Positions 47,371 to 56,116 of a stretch of DNA of 64,000 bases are shown in pieces. A model generated the notes under the pieces. The model had not been told where the DNA came from, did not search any database, and saw only the letters and a program-made list of their open reading frames with translations. Source of the stretch: Carnobacterium inhibens subsp. inhibens DSM 13024. Lineage in GTDB: Bacteria; Bacillota; Bacilli; Lactobacillales; Carnobacteriaceae. Position 1 is the first letter of the stretch. Each line of letters opens with the position of its first letter. The DNA is taken from the NCBI RefSeq assembly GCF_000746825.1, contig NZ_JQIV01000006.1, positions 868,001-932,000 on the forward strand. Direction: 5' to 3'. The translations under genes were made by a program, and so were the position numbers.

Positions 47371-47393
47371 AACCGGCAAACCCATTGCCGGTT
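47371..47393 (-). terminator. terminator of the CatE-like gene
   Basis: A 9-bp stem AACCGGCAA / TTGCCGGTT preceded on the + strand by an A-run (T-run on the transcript). Confidence 0.75.
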
Positions 47394-47407
47394 CAACTTA
47401 TTATTTA

Positions 47408-48265
47408 TTATGAAGCCACCATAATTTTGATTTCTATGCCATTTGTATCTTTCAACGAAATGGCTTGTGTTGTTTCATCTAATACATAGCTATAATTTTT
47501 TGCATCTAGCTTTTCTTTTACTTGTGCTAATTCATCCGCAGATGAAACTAGGATCGTAAAGTAATTTAGACCTCTTATACCTTCTTGTGCTGCAGGAATA
47601 TTTCTTCCAGCCCATACATTCGCTCCAATTTGATGATGGTATTCGCCTGCTGCAAAGAATTTTGCTTGAGGACCGAATTTGAATTTTAAATCAAATCCTA
47701 AAATATCTTTGTAAAAAGCTTCTGTTTCTTCTAATTCTGCAACGAATAAATGAACATGTCCCATATAGCTTCCTTTAGGCATTCCTTGGAATTCTTGCTT
47801 AGCTTCTCCAATCACAGCTTCTGCATCCATTGGTTCTGTTACACCAGCAATTTGTCCATCTTCTCGAATATCCCACATGGATTTAGGCTTATCTGTATAA
47901 ATTTCAATGCCATTGCCTTCTGGATCGTCTAGATAAAGAGCTTCGCTATATCCATGGTCACTTGCACCAGTTAATGGGTATTTTGATACTAAAAGGTGAT
48001 ACAAAATTTCTCCCAAGTCTTTACGAGTTGGCAATAAAAAGGCCATATGGTATAACCCAGTAGCAGCTGGCTTTTCTCCAAATGGTACAACTGGTTTTAA
48101 TTCCAATAAGACTTGTTCATCACCGAACGCACCCAATTGAACAATTTGTTCTGTTTCATTTTTTAGCTCTAATCCTATAATAGATGTATAGAAATTTTTC
48201 ATGTTATCTATATTTTCAACATTCAATACTACTTTTCCAATAATCGTTTTCTCTGATAACGGCAT
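47408..48265 (-). CDS. catE: catechol-2,3-dioxygenase-like VOC protein (CatE type)
   Basis: A 285-residue protein of two vicinal-oxygen-chelate modules, equal in length to Bacillus CatE. Module 1 has VVLNVENIDNMKNFYTSIIGLEL, GLYHMAFLLP and DPEGNGIEIYTDKP. Module 2 has GHVHLFVAELEETEAFYKDILGFDL with a metal His, YHHQIGANVWAGRN with the second His, and a C-terminal NGIEIKI Glu. It would cleave catechol rings using Fe(II) or Mn(II) and probably protects against catechols. It stands alone. Confidence 0.85.
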   Translation of the reverse strand: MPLSEKTIIGKVVLNVENIDNMKNFYTSIIGLELKNETEQIVQLGAFGDEQVLLELKPVVPFGEKPAATGLYHMAFLLPTRKDLGEILYHLLVSKYPLTGASDHGYSEALYLDDPEGNGIEIYTDKPKSMWDIREDGQIAGVTEPMDAEAVIGEAKQEFQGMPKGSYMGHVHLFVAELEETEAFYKDILGFDLKFKFGPQAKFFAAGEYHHQIGANVWAGRNIPAAQEGIRGLNYFTILVSSADELAQVKEKLDAKNYSYVLDETTQAISLKDTNGIEIKIMVAS

Positions 48266-48456
48266 ATTCTTATTCCTCTTTTCATTTCTAATTTAATTAA
48301 TATCATCATTTAATTAACTTACTTTTAATAAGTATAAAGGAACTTTCATCTCTTTACAAGACTTTCACCTAATTCTTTCTTCATCTCATCGTAATAAGAG
48401 GATATATTCTACCAAAAAGAAAAATTTCACTTATTTTCTATTTTTTCGTCACACTT

Positions 48457-48592
48457 TTTTCATATTTAGATTCTATACTATATTTATACCAAAACAACAA
48501 ACCAACTTTTTCATACTTTCTTTTTTACTCCTCCAAAGTAAAAAGAAACCTTACCCTTTCCACCTTAGCATTCCCTGCTAAGGTGGTTTTTT
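48457..48592 (+). ncRNA. possible small RNA ending at an orphan terminator
   Basis: A strong + strand terminator (48560-48592) has no + strand gene upstream; both neighbours are leftward. A weak promoter (TTTTCA-16 nt-TATATT, 48457-48484) could give a transcript of ~100 nt. No protein frame of note lies between. Confidence 0.35.
48560..48592 (+). terminator. orphan + strand terminator
   Basis: A perfect 11-bp stem CCACCTTAGCA / TGCTAAGGTGG, 5-nt loop, seven T. Confidence 0.85.
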
Positions 48593-48593
48593 T

Positions 48594-48640
48594 ATACACA
48601 CAAAAAGGTTGAGATCAAATCTCAACCTTTTTGTGTGTAT
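48594..48640 (-). terminator. terminator of the metallo-hydrolase gene
   Basis: A perfect 21-bp stem (core AAAAAGGTTGAGA / TCTCAACCTTTTT) with a 5-nt loop, immediately next to the orphan terminator. The remainder of the gap 48266-48654 holds only the candidate small RNA. Confidence 0.85.
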
Positions 48641-48654
48641 GTTATTATTCTTCA

Positions 48655-49269
48655 TTAAAAGAACGGATTAGTTCTTTTTTCATCACCAATCGTTGTGCTC
48701 TCTCCATGTCCAGGATAAACCAGCATGTCATCGGACAGAGTAAAGAGTTGTTCTTTGATCCCTTTTAGCAATGCTTCTGAATCACTACCCGTTAGATCGG
48801 TTCTTCCTACACTACCTTTGAATAAAGCATCCCCTGAAACCACAAAATCATCAAATATAAAACTTACACCACCTGGCGAATGTCCAGGAGTAGGTACTAC
48901 TTTAAATTTAAATCCTTCGATACCATACGTCTTAAACAATTCAAATTCATATTCAGCAGGTTCTGCTGTAAATGGATGTCCTGTATGAATAGAAAGATTC
49001 AAGACCGGATTCGCAAGCCAAGCTTGTTCTAGATCACTAACATAAACAGGAACACTGTAGGTTTTTCTTACTTCTTCCAGTGCGCCAATGTGATCATAAT
49101 GGGTATGAGTCAACAAGATAGCTACCGGAGTAACTTTCAATTCGTCTAACTCTTTTTTTATAGAAACAAATTCATCTCCAGGATCAACGATCAGTGCTTT
49201 TTTCTCTTGATAAAGAATATAGCAATTTTCTTCAATCGTCCCTGTAATGATTCTTTTAATTTGGGTCAT
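48655..49269 (-). CDS. metallo-beta-lactamase-fold hydrolase (glyoxalase II-like)
   Basis: A 204-residue MBL-fold enzyme. Metal motif THTHYDHIG (~54-62), later ligands in VPTPGHSPGGV (~127), the bridging Asp in FVVSGDALFKGSVGRTDL, and final His in VYPGHGEST. It is the YcbL/YqgX-type of hydroxyacylglutathione-hydrolase-like protein; the thiol ester substrate is unknown, and lactobacilli often lack classical glutathione pathways. It is monocistronic. Confidence 0.9.
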   Translation of the reverse strand: MTQIKRIITGTIEENCYILYQEKKALIVDPGDEFVSIKKELDELKVTPVAILLTHTHYDHIGALEEVRKTYSVPVYVSDLEQAWLANPVLNLSIHTGHPFTAEPAEYEFELFKTYGIEGFKFKVVPTPGHSPGGVSFIFDDFVVSGDALFKGSVGRTDLTGSDSEALLKGIKEQLFTLSDDMLVYPGHGESTTIGDEKRTNPFF

Positions 49270-49376
49270 TTTTAGATCTCCTCTTCTTAATACCTATAGT
49301 GTTAGTTTAGCAGAATCTCTTAAAAAGAAAAGTATTGTACGTTGATTTCAACGGTTCTTCGTAGATAAAAAGAACC

Positions 49377-51236
49377 TCAACTTACTTCTTGCTGAACAAA
49401 CTGACTATTATATAAATCAGCATAGAATCCATTTTGTGCCATCAATTCGTCATGCGTTCCGGTCTCAATAACATCTCCATGATCCATTACAATAATATTG
49501 TCAGCATCACGAATAGTGGACAGACGGTGAGCAACTACGAAACTGGTTCTGCCCTTCAACAACTTTCTCATCGCTTTTTGAATCAATACTTCTGTTCTCG
49601 TATCTACACTTGAAGTAGCTTCATCTAGAATCAATATTTCTGGATCAGCCAAGAAAGCACGTGCAATCGTAATCAACTGTCTTTGGCCTGACGAGATGTT
49701 GCTCGCTTCTTCATTAAGAATCGTTTCGTACCCATGTGGCAGTTTGCGTACAAAGTCATCCACGTGAGCGGCTATAGCTGAATTGTAAACACGTTCATCA
49801 TCTTGGCCATATTCAGCACTCCCGTAACGAATATTATCAAGAATCGTTCCATTAAATAACCATGTGTCTTGTAAAACCATAGCAAAATGAGAACGAATGT
49901 CTTCTCTTGAATAGTCTCGGATATCAACTCCATCGATTTTGATACTGCCGCTGCTTACATCATAAAATCGTTCTAGAAGATTAATCAATGTTGATTTACC
50001 GGCACCAGTAGGCCCTACAATCGCGACCATTTGTCCTTCCGTAACGTTTAAATTAAAATCTTTCATTAGTAAAGGTGCATCTTCTCCACCGTAACCAAAT
50101 TGTACATGATCAAATTGAACTTTATAAGGTGAATTTACAATAGGTTCAATTGCAGATGGTTCATCAGTCATTTCTTCTTCATCCAACACTTCAAAAACAC
50201 GTTCAGCTGAAGCAATCGTTGCTTGAATCATATTAATCAAATTAGCCATTTCTCGAATTGGCTGATTGAATTGATTAGAATATTGCAGCATGGCTTGAAC
50301 ATTTCCTAACTTCACTGTACCATTAGCAACAAAAATTCCACCTACAACTGCAACAACTAGATACCCTAGGTTACGGATAAAAGCCATCAAGGGCATGATG
50401 AGACCAGATAAAAACTGAGCTTTTCGTGAAGCTTGATAAAGTTGATCATTTTTTTCTTCAAATGTTAAAATTTCTGTTTCTTCGTGATTATAAGTTTTTA
50501 CTACAATATGTCCAGCATACGTTTCTTCAACTTGATTATTTAAAATACCTAAACGTTTTTGTTGAGCTGCAAATGATTTTTGTGAGCGTGGAGCAATCAA
50601 TACAATGACTACCGCGCTTATCGGAACAGTAATCATGGTGACTAATGTCAAGGTACTGTTAATGGTCAGCATCATGTATAAGACAGCAAAAAATGTAATC
50701 ACACTATTTACAAATTGAGTCAGTGTTTGCTGTAAAGTATTGGCAATTTGATCCATATCATTTACTGCACGAGACATAATATCTCCGTTTGAATGCGTAT
50801 CGTAGTAATTCATAGGAACCCGATTCATCTTATCTTTTAAATCTTTTCGTAAGTCATATACGGTTCGTTGCGCTACACGAGTCATCGTAAATTGCTGGAA
50901 GTATCTGAAAATGGCAGATAGAATATAAAAAACAGCAACCGTTGCTAATATACCCGCAATCAACTCAAAATCGATCGGCAAAACATCAACAGGTTGTCCA
51001 GCTTGCTTTGATTTCGTGCCTTCTACTACACCTTTAAAGATTTCTGTAGTTGCTTCTCCTAGAATTTTTGGCGTCTGTGTCTGTAATACGATTGCTATAA
51101 TTGCTAAAATAAATACAGTAATTATAGCGATTAACCGAGTAGACATGTATCCTAACAATCTTTTCAATGTCCCCCAAAAGTTTTTCGGCTTAATTTTGCG
51201 AAGAGATTCAGTAGAAGCATTACTATTCTTACTCAT
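49377..51236 (-). CDS. heterodimeric ABC exporter, subunit with the canonical ATP site
   Basis: A 619-residue exporter subunit. An unusually long N-terminal leader (~20 residues) precedes six membrane helices with a large extracellular insertion near residues 65-100 (GTKSQAGQPVDVLPIDFE). The ATPase has Walker A GPTGAGKST (~405), signature NISSGQRQL (SSGQ variant), Walker B ILILDEATSSVD with the catalytic Glu, and VAHRLSTI. It is co-transcribed after the 573-residue partner with overlapping stop and start. The layout equals that of EfrAB/LmrCD-like multidrug exporters of lactic acid bacteria; drug export is inferred. Confidence 0.9.
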   Translation of the reverse strand: MSKNSNASTESLRKIKPKNFWGTLKRLLGYMSTRLIAIITVFILAIIAIVLQTQTPKILGEATTEIFKGVVEGTKSKQAGQPVDVLPIDFELIAGILATVAVFYILSAIFRYFQQFTMTRVAQRTVYDLRKDLKDKMNRVPMNYYDTHSNGDIMSRAVNDMDQIANTLQQTLTQFVNSVITFFAVLYMMLTINSTLTLVTMITVPISAVVIVLIAPRSQKSFAAQQKRLGILNNQVEETYAGHIVVKTYNHEETEILTFEEKNDQLYQASRKAQFLSGLIMPLMAFIRNLGYLVVAVVGGIFVANGTVKLGNVQAMLQYSNQFNQPIREMANLINMIQATIASAERVFEVLDEEEMTDEPSAIEPIVNSPYKVQFDHVQFGYGGEDAPLLMKDFNLNVTEGQMVAIVGPTGAGKSTLINLLERFYDVSSGSIKIDGVDIRDYSREDIRSHFAMVLQDTWLFNGTILDNIRYGSAEYGQDDERVYNSAIAAHVDDFVRKLPHGYETILNEEASNISSGQRQLITIARAFLADPEILILDEATSSVDTRTEVLIQKAMRKLLKGRTSFVVAHRLSTIRDADNIIVMDHGDVIETGTHDELMAQNGFYADLYNSQFVQQEVS

Positions 51237-52957
51237 TACATCTCCTCCTCTTTCATTTGCGACCTCATGATCTCTTGGTAGGTTTCATTTGTATGTTTCA
51301 ATTCTTTATGTGTTCCTTTACCAACCATTTTTCCCGCTTCTAAAACAATGATAGTGTCTGCTTCTATCACGGAACTAATGCGTTGAGCAATGATGACCAC
51401 TACTGAATTTCTCGTTTCCGGAATCAAGGCTTTTCTTAAAGCAACATCGGTTTTGAAATCAAGTGCAGAGAAAGAATCATCAAAAATTAAAATATCTGCC
51501 TTTGTTACTAAGGCTCTAGCAATATTTAATCGTTGCTTTTGTCCACCAGAGAAGTTCCCTCCACCCTGTTCCACTACCGCATCTAAACCTTTTGGCAATG
51601 CTGAGACAAAATCATCTGCTTGAGCAATTTTTAATGCATGCCAGATTTCTTCATCGGTTGCAGTTGGTTTCCCATACTTTAGATTTTCACGAATCGTGCC
51701 TGTAAATAATAATGCTTTTTGTGGGGCATAACCTGTAAAACTACGCAAATCTGTTTGTTTCATCTCACGGATGTCTACACCGTTGATCTTGATACTTCCT
51801 GATTCAATATCGTAAAAGCGGGTAATTAAATTTGCAATGGTCGATTTTCCAGAACCCGTTCCTCCAATAATTGCGATCACTTCACCTTTTTTTCCTTCAA
51901 AATCAATACCTTCCAATGCTAATTTTTCTGCTCCTGAATACCGGTACGAAACGTTCTCAAAGGATAACGAACCGACATTTTCTTTTTGGATCTTGAGTGG
52001 ATTTTCCGGATCTTTTATGATAGTTTCCATAGCTAAAACTTCATTGATACGTGCTGCGGAAACTTGACCACGAGGAATAAATACAAATACCATTGCCAAC
52101 ATCATGACACTCATTAAGATTTGCATAGCATAGGTCATGAAAGTAACTAAATTTCCAACTTCCATACCTCCGACACTAATATACTGTCCACCAAACCAAA
52201 TGATCGATATATTGGTGGCACTAATAATCAATGTCATAATTGGCAGCATAAAGCTCATGATCGTTTGGGCTTTGATAGAAGTATCTGCATAGTCTTTATT
52301 GGCTTCATCAAAGCGTTTTGTTTCAGAATCATTTCGATTAAATGCACGAATCACACGAATACCCGTTAGTCCTTCGCGAAAAACCAAATTAAGGCGATCC
52401 GTTTTCTTTTGCAGTGATTTGAAATAGGGCACAGCAAAATACATAATGATTCCAATAAAAACAGCCAATGCCGGAATCACATAAATAAAAATCTCTGCTA
52501 GTTTCGGCTCGCGATTGTAAGCTAGTATTCCTGCTCCAATTAGCATGATTGGAGACATAATCATCATTCTTAACATCATCATAGTGACCAATTGAATTTG
52601 TTCCACATCATTCGTTGTTCTGGTAAGCAAAGAAGACGTCCCTAGCTTATCTATTTCATCATTTGAAAAATAAGTGACTTTTCGGTAAATCTCACTACGT
52701 AATTTTTTGCCTAATTGTTGCGATTGCTGTGCTGCAAAATAAACATTTGCAATTGCTGCTAAGATACTAAGAAAAGAAAAGCCCAGCATCTTTACTCCTA
52801 CAGAAATAATGTATTCTACATTTCCTGTGGCTACTCCATTATCAATAATATCTGCTGTTAAGGTTGGAAGATACAAATCGCCAATAACTTGAATGATCAT
52901 GAAGATGACAGCACCCAAAACAGCCCAATAATTTAGTTTCCTTATTAATTTGAGCAT
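51236..52957 (-). CDS. heterodimeric ABC exporter, subunit with the degenerate ATP site
   Basis: A 573-residue exporter subunit, first of the pair. Six membrane helices (~15-310), then an ATPase with Walker A GGTGSGKST (~370) and signature NFSGGQKQRL. In Walker B the catalytic Glu is replaced by Asp (ILIFDDSFSALD) and the H-loop His by Gln (IAQRIS). Such asymmetry is the known hallmark of heterodimeric exporters with one non-catalytic site. The start at 52957 has AAAGGAGG about 7 nt upstream; the frame extends 30 nt further without a site. The order is this gene, then the canonical partner. Confidence 0.9.
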   Translation of the reverse strand: MLKLIRKLNYWAVLGAVIFMIIQVIGDLYLPTLTADIIDNGVATGNVEYIISVGVKMLGFSFLSILAAIANVYFAAQQSQQLGKKLRSEIYRKVTYFSNDEIDKLGTSSLLTRTTNDVEQIQLVTMMMLRMMIMSPIMLIGAGILAYNREPKLAEIFIYVIPALAVFIGIIMYFAVPYFKSLQKKTDRLNLVFREGLTGIRVIRAFNRNDSETKRFDEANKDYADTSIKAQTIMSFMLPIMTLIISATNISIIWFGGQYISVGGMEVGNLVTFMTYAMQILMSVMMLAMVFVFIPRGQVSAARINEVLAMETIIKDPENPLKIQKENVGSLSFENVSYRYSGAEKLALEGIDFEGKKGEVIAIIGGTGSGKSTIANLITRFYDIESGSIKINGVDIREMKQTDLRSFTGYAPQKALLFTGTIRENLKYGKPTATDEEIWHALKIAQADDFVSALPKGLDAVVEQGGGNFSGGQKQRLNIARALVTKADILIFDDSFSALDFKTDVALRKALIPETRNSVVVIIAQRISSVIEADTIIVLEAGKMVGKGTHKELKHTNETYQEIMRSQMKEEEM

Positions 52958-53212
52958 TTGTTGTCCTCCTTTGGTCATTATTCTCATACTGTATTCAATT
53001 TAATACGCCTTATTTATTAAAATGGTTCTTTTGTAACCGTTTATCAATTATATGTGTCCACCTGTTTTTTTTCAAATTTCTGATACCTTTATTACTAACA
53101 CAAGTTATATTAACAATTTTTGTTTCTTGCTGTTTAAGAATAACTTTAGTAAAATTGCTACAGAGGCCATTAAGAAAAGGCTCTCAAAAAAATCGAAAGA
53201 AGGATTTTATTT

Positions 53213-53836
53213 ATGACAAAATTATTAGTGGTTCGTGCTCATCCATTAGACGGAGAAATCTCTCGTTCAATGCAAGTTACAAATGCTTTCGTAAAATCAT
53301 ATATTGAAAGCCACTCAGAAGACACTATTGAAGATATTAATTTATATGATCTAGCTGTTCCAGACATCGACCGTGACTTATTACAAGCTTGGTCAGAACT
53401 TGGCAGTGGCACAGCATTTGATGAATTATCTGAAGTTAAACAACAAAAAATCACCTTGTTTAATGGTTATACGGATGGCTTTTTGAACGCCGATAAAGTT
53501 GTTATAGCAAATCCTTTATGGAATTTAAATGTTCCTGCTCGTTTAAAGGCTTGGGTGGATACAATCACTGTTGGTGGAAAAACGTTTAAATACAATGAAA
53601 AAGGCGAAGCTGTAGGGCTAGCTGGCGATAAAAAAGTTTTACATATTCAAGCAAATGGCGGCGTTTATGGCGGAAAAGATCCAGCCAACCAATATTTGAA
53701 AACAATTCTGAATTACATCGGTATTACTGATTTCCAAGAATTATTTGTTGAAGGTATGGATTATGCTCCTGATAAAGCAGCAGATATTATGGCTGAAGGA
53801 ATAGAAAAAGCTACTGCTTTAGGAAAAACATTCTAA
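53213..53836 (+). CDS. azoR: FMN-dependent NADH-azoreductase
   Basis: A 207-residue flavodoxin-fold quinone/azo reductase. It shows VVRAHPLDGEISRSMQVTNAF (FMN phosphate loop), ANPLWNLNVPARLKAWVDTI (flavin ring contacts, ~96-115), GKTFKYNEKGEAVGLAGDKK and HIQANGGVYGG. It performs two-electron reduction of quinones with NADH, so it prevents redox cycling. AGAAGGA precedes the ATG. It is monocistronic with a terminator at 53867. In Bacillus, similar genes are induced by catechol or quinone stress through MarR-type repressors; no regulator is adjacent here. Confidence 0.92.
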   Translation: MTKLLVVRAHPLDGEISRSMQVTNAFVKSYIESHSEDTIEDINLYDLAVPDIDRDLLQAWSELGSGTAFDELSEVKQQKITLFNGYTDGFLNADKVVIANPLWNLNVPARLKAWVDTITVGGKTFKYNEKGEAVGLAGDKKVLHIQANGGVYGGKDPANQYLKTILNYIGITDFQELFVEGMDYAPDKAADIMAEGIEKATALGKTF

Positions 53837-53866
53837 TAAATTAAATCCTTATTCTTATAAACATAC

Positions 53867-53902
53867 ACAAGAAGAAAGGCCATAATGGTCTTTCTTTTTG
53901 TG
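53867..53902 (+). terminator. azoR terminator
   Basis: CACAAGAAGAAAGGCC pairs with GGTCTTTCTTTTTGTG around a 5-nt loop. Confidence 0.75.
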
Positions 53903-54038
53903 TTAATTGGCAAACGGTGTTGGCACAACAAATTAACACTTCTTTTTTATTAATGCCTTTCTTTTGAAGCAGCTGTTGAAAAGGAATACACTGAAGACAA
54001 ATGGGATTAAACTAAAATAAAGAAAGAAGGCATAGGTT

Positions 54039-55217
54039 ATGAAAGAAACAGCATTAGAACAAACCGCAAAAATAGAAACAGAATTAATTGCTTTTCGCAG
54101 ATTACTTCATTCAGAACCAGAGTTAAGTGAGAATGAATTCAAAACACAAGATAAAGTTATTGTTAAATTAGAAGAATATGGTATTCCTTATAGAAAAGTT
54201 GGAAAAACCTCAACCATTGCTACTATCAAAGGGAAAAATCCTGGAAAGACAGTCGCCTTACGTGCCGATATTGATGCATTGCCAATCAATGAAGATTTGA
54301 ATTTAGACTTTCAATCCAATAATCCTGGTGTCATGCATGCTTGTGGTCATGATGCTCACACAACAATGGCTATGGGAGCAGCAAAAATATTAAATGAATC
54401 CAAAGAAAATTTCGATGGAGAAATACGTATCTTCTTCCAAGAAGCAGAGGAAACCTTTGAAGGAGCTAAAAAAATTGTAGCTGATGGTGGAATGGTCGGA
54501 GTTGATGCTGTATTCGGCATGCACAATTACAATACTATTCCGACTGGGTCCTTTTATTCAGGAGCTGGTGACTTATTTTCTGGCTGTGATACCGTTTATG
54601 TAACTTTTACTGGTAAATCAGGCCACGGCGGAACTCCACAATTAGGAAAAGATTCCTTCACTCCTGCTGCTCAATTTGCACTTGATTTGCAAGAGATCAT
54701 TGCTAAAAATGTTGATTCCAGAAATCCCGTTGTTCTAAATGTTGGACGCTTTGCAAGCGGAAAAAAAGCCAATATTGTTCCAAAAGAAACAACAATGGAC
54801 ATTTCAATGCGCTACTTTGATGAAGAGAGTCGTGATCTTACTCATGCAGCCATTAAGCGCCATGCTAAGGCTTTTGCAGACATGTATGAAATTACTGTTG
54901 ATGTAACAATCGAGCCGAGCACACCTCCAACAAAAAATGATGCTGCTTTAGCAAAAATAGCTACTAATGCTGGCACGAAAGTATTTGGTTCAAATAAGGT
55001 TTCAGAGTTCCCAAGAGCAATGAATTCTGAAGATTTCTCTTATTATCTGAAAGAAGCTCCCGGTGTCTACGGCATCATTGGGATATACAATGAAGAAAAA
55101 AATACCATTCATGCTCCTCATGATGATCACTATGAACTTGACGAAGATATCTTAAAGCTAGGCGTCGCTTGGCATGTTGAATTTGCTTTAGAATTTTTAG
55201 GAACCGAATCCAATTAA
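54039..55217 (+). CDS. M20-family amidohydrolase
   Basis: A 392-residue peptidase M20D/amidohydrolase. Metal ligands are seen in VMHACGHDAHTTMAMGAAKIL (Cys ~103, His ~105), EAEETFEGAK (Glu-Glu), FGMHNYNTIPTG (His) and the late IHAPHDDHYELDE (His). The dimerisation domain insert (~185-300) begins YVTFTGKSGHGGTPQLGKDS. Likely substrates are N-acyl amino acids or hippurate-like compounds, or N-acetyldiaminopimelate; the neighbours do not decide. AAAGAAGG precedes the ATG. Confidence 0.9.
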   Translation: MKETALEQTAKIETELIAFRRLLHSEPELSENEFKTQDKVIVKLEEYGIPYRKVGKTSTIATIKGKNPGKTVALRADIDALPINEDLNLDFQSNNPGVMHACGHDAHTTMAMGAAKILNESKENFDGEIRIFFQEAEETFEGAKKIVADGGMVGVDAVFGMHNYNTIPTGSFYSGAGDLFSGCDTVYVTFTGKSGHGGTPQLGKDSFTPAAQFALDLQEIIAKNVDSRNPVVLNVGRFASGKKANIVPKETTMDISMRYFDEESRDLTHAAIKRHAKAFADMYEITVDVTIEPSTPPTKNDAALAKIATNAGTKVFGSNKVSEFPRAMNSEDFSYYLKEAPGVYGIIGIYNEEKNTIHAPHDDHYELDEDILKLGVAWHVEFALEFLGTESN

Positions 55218-55445
55218 AAGCAACAACTTGCTCTACAAGTATCTAGTAAGAAAATGATATAGAATCAGCAAACAGTTTTGTTCTTTTTTGACTAGTACTC
55301 GCATTCTCTACCTTAATGAACACTATAAAAAAAACAACTTTTTTTCATTTTATGTAACAGAAAATCTCACAATAGGTGCAACATCTCAATTAGGATTAGA
55401 AAAAAGTTCCCTTTGTTTAAAACTGGTTTTATTGCTTTCATCCAG

Positions 55446-55958
55446 TTAGCTGTCATACTCAAAATAATATAACTTTTTATTTTTACTATCGTATATTCCT
55501 GCTGTATAGTTTTTAGCAGACTCAGAAAATAGCTCTTCGCCTTCAGTAATTCGATCTTCACCATCATATCTGTCGATAAATATCCAATAACCCTCTGTAA
55601 TTTCAGGCATATTATTTTTCTCTGCTAAATCAGATATATAATAAACATCGTTTTTTTCGCCGCCATAAAATTCTAGTTCGATATTCTCCGAAAGAGGAGT
55701 AGGTTTCCAATCTTTGTTGTTCTGAATCTGAGATAAAATAGTTTCTGCCTCATCTTCTTCAAACTGGACATTAGCAACAGTGACTCCATCTCCATGAAAA
55801 CCTCCATGATCATCTTCGTAATTGATTTCTGATTCTGATGGCAATTGAATCGCTAAAGAATTGGAGATTTCTTTACTGATAGACGTTGAAAAGCATCCTG
55901 TCAAAAAACAACTAAGAATTGTTAGTAAGAAAAAATCACGAAAAAATTTCCTTTTCAT
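55446..55958 (-). CDS. predicted lipoprotein of unknown function
   Basis: A 170-residue protein with a lipoprotein signal: basic start MKRKFFRDF, hydrophobic segment, lipobox LTGC (Cys ~22). It should be lipid-anchored on the outer membrane face. The mature domain (~150 residues, acidic) includes GFHGDGVTVANVQFEEDEAE and repeated Tyr-rich strands, and is not assigned to a known family. GAGAGGGAATG precedes the start. It is monocistronic. Confidence 0.65.
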   Translation of the reverse strand: MKRKFFRDFFLLTILSCFLTGCFSTSISKEISNSLAIQLPSESEINYEDDHGGFHGDGVTVANVQFEEDEAETILSQIQNNKDWKPTPLSENIELEFYGGEKNDVYYISDLAEKNNMPEITEGYWIFIDRYDGEDRITEGEELFSESAKNYTAGIYDSKNKKLYYFEYDS

Positions 55959-56003
55959 TTCACATTCCCTCTCCTTCTATCCTAATGGTCAAATAAATAG
56001 AAA

Positions 56004-56050
56004 ACTGGCTGGTATGAGTCCGGTTGAATCCCGTCTTCATACCAGCCAGT
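56004..56050 (-). terminator. terminator of the AI-2E-type gene
   Basis: A perfect 14-bp stem ACTGGCTGGTATGA and complement with a 19-nt loop. TTTTC follows on the minus strand. Confidence 0.65.
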
Positions 56051-56116
56051 TGGTAGTTTAATTCATTTAACTGTAGGTGTTTAACACCTCAGCTGCTAAC
56101 AGTTTTCTTATCAAGA

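Noticed and set aside
55367-55567. A 66-codon minus-strand frame overlapping the lipoprotein gene
   Set aside because: It overlaps the better-supported lipoprotein gene in another frame and lacks a ribosome site.
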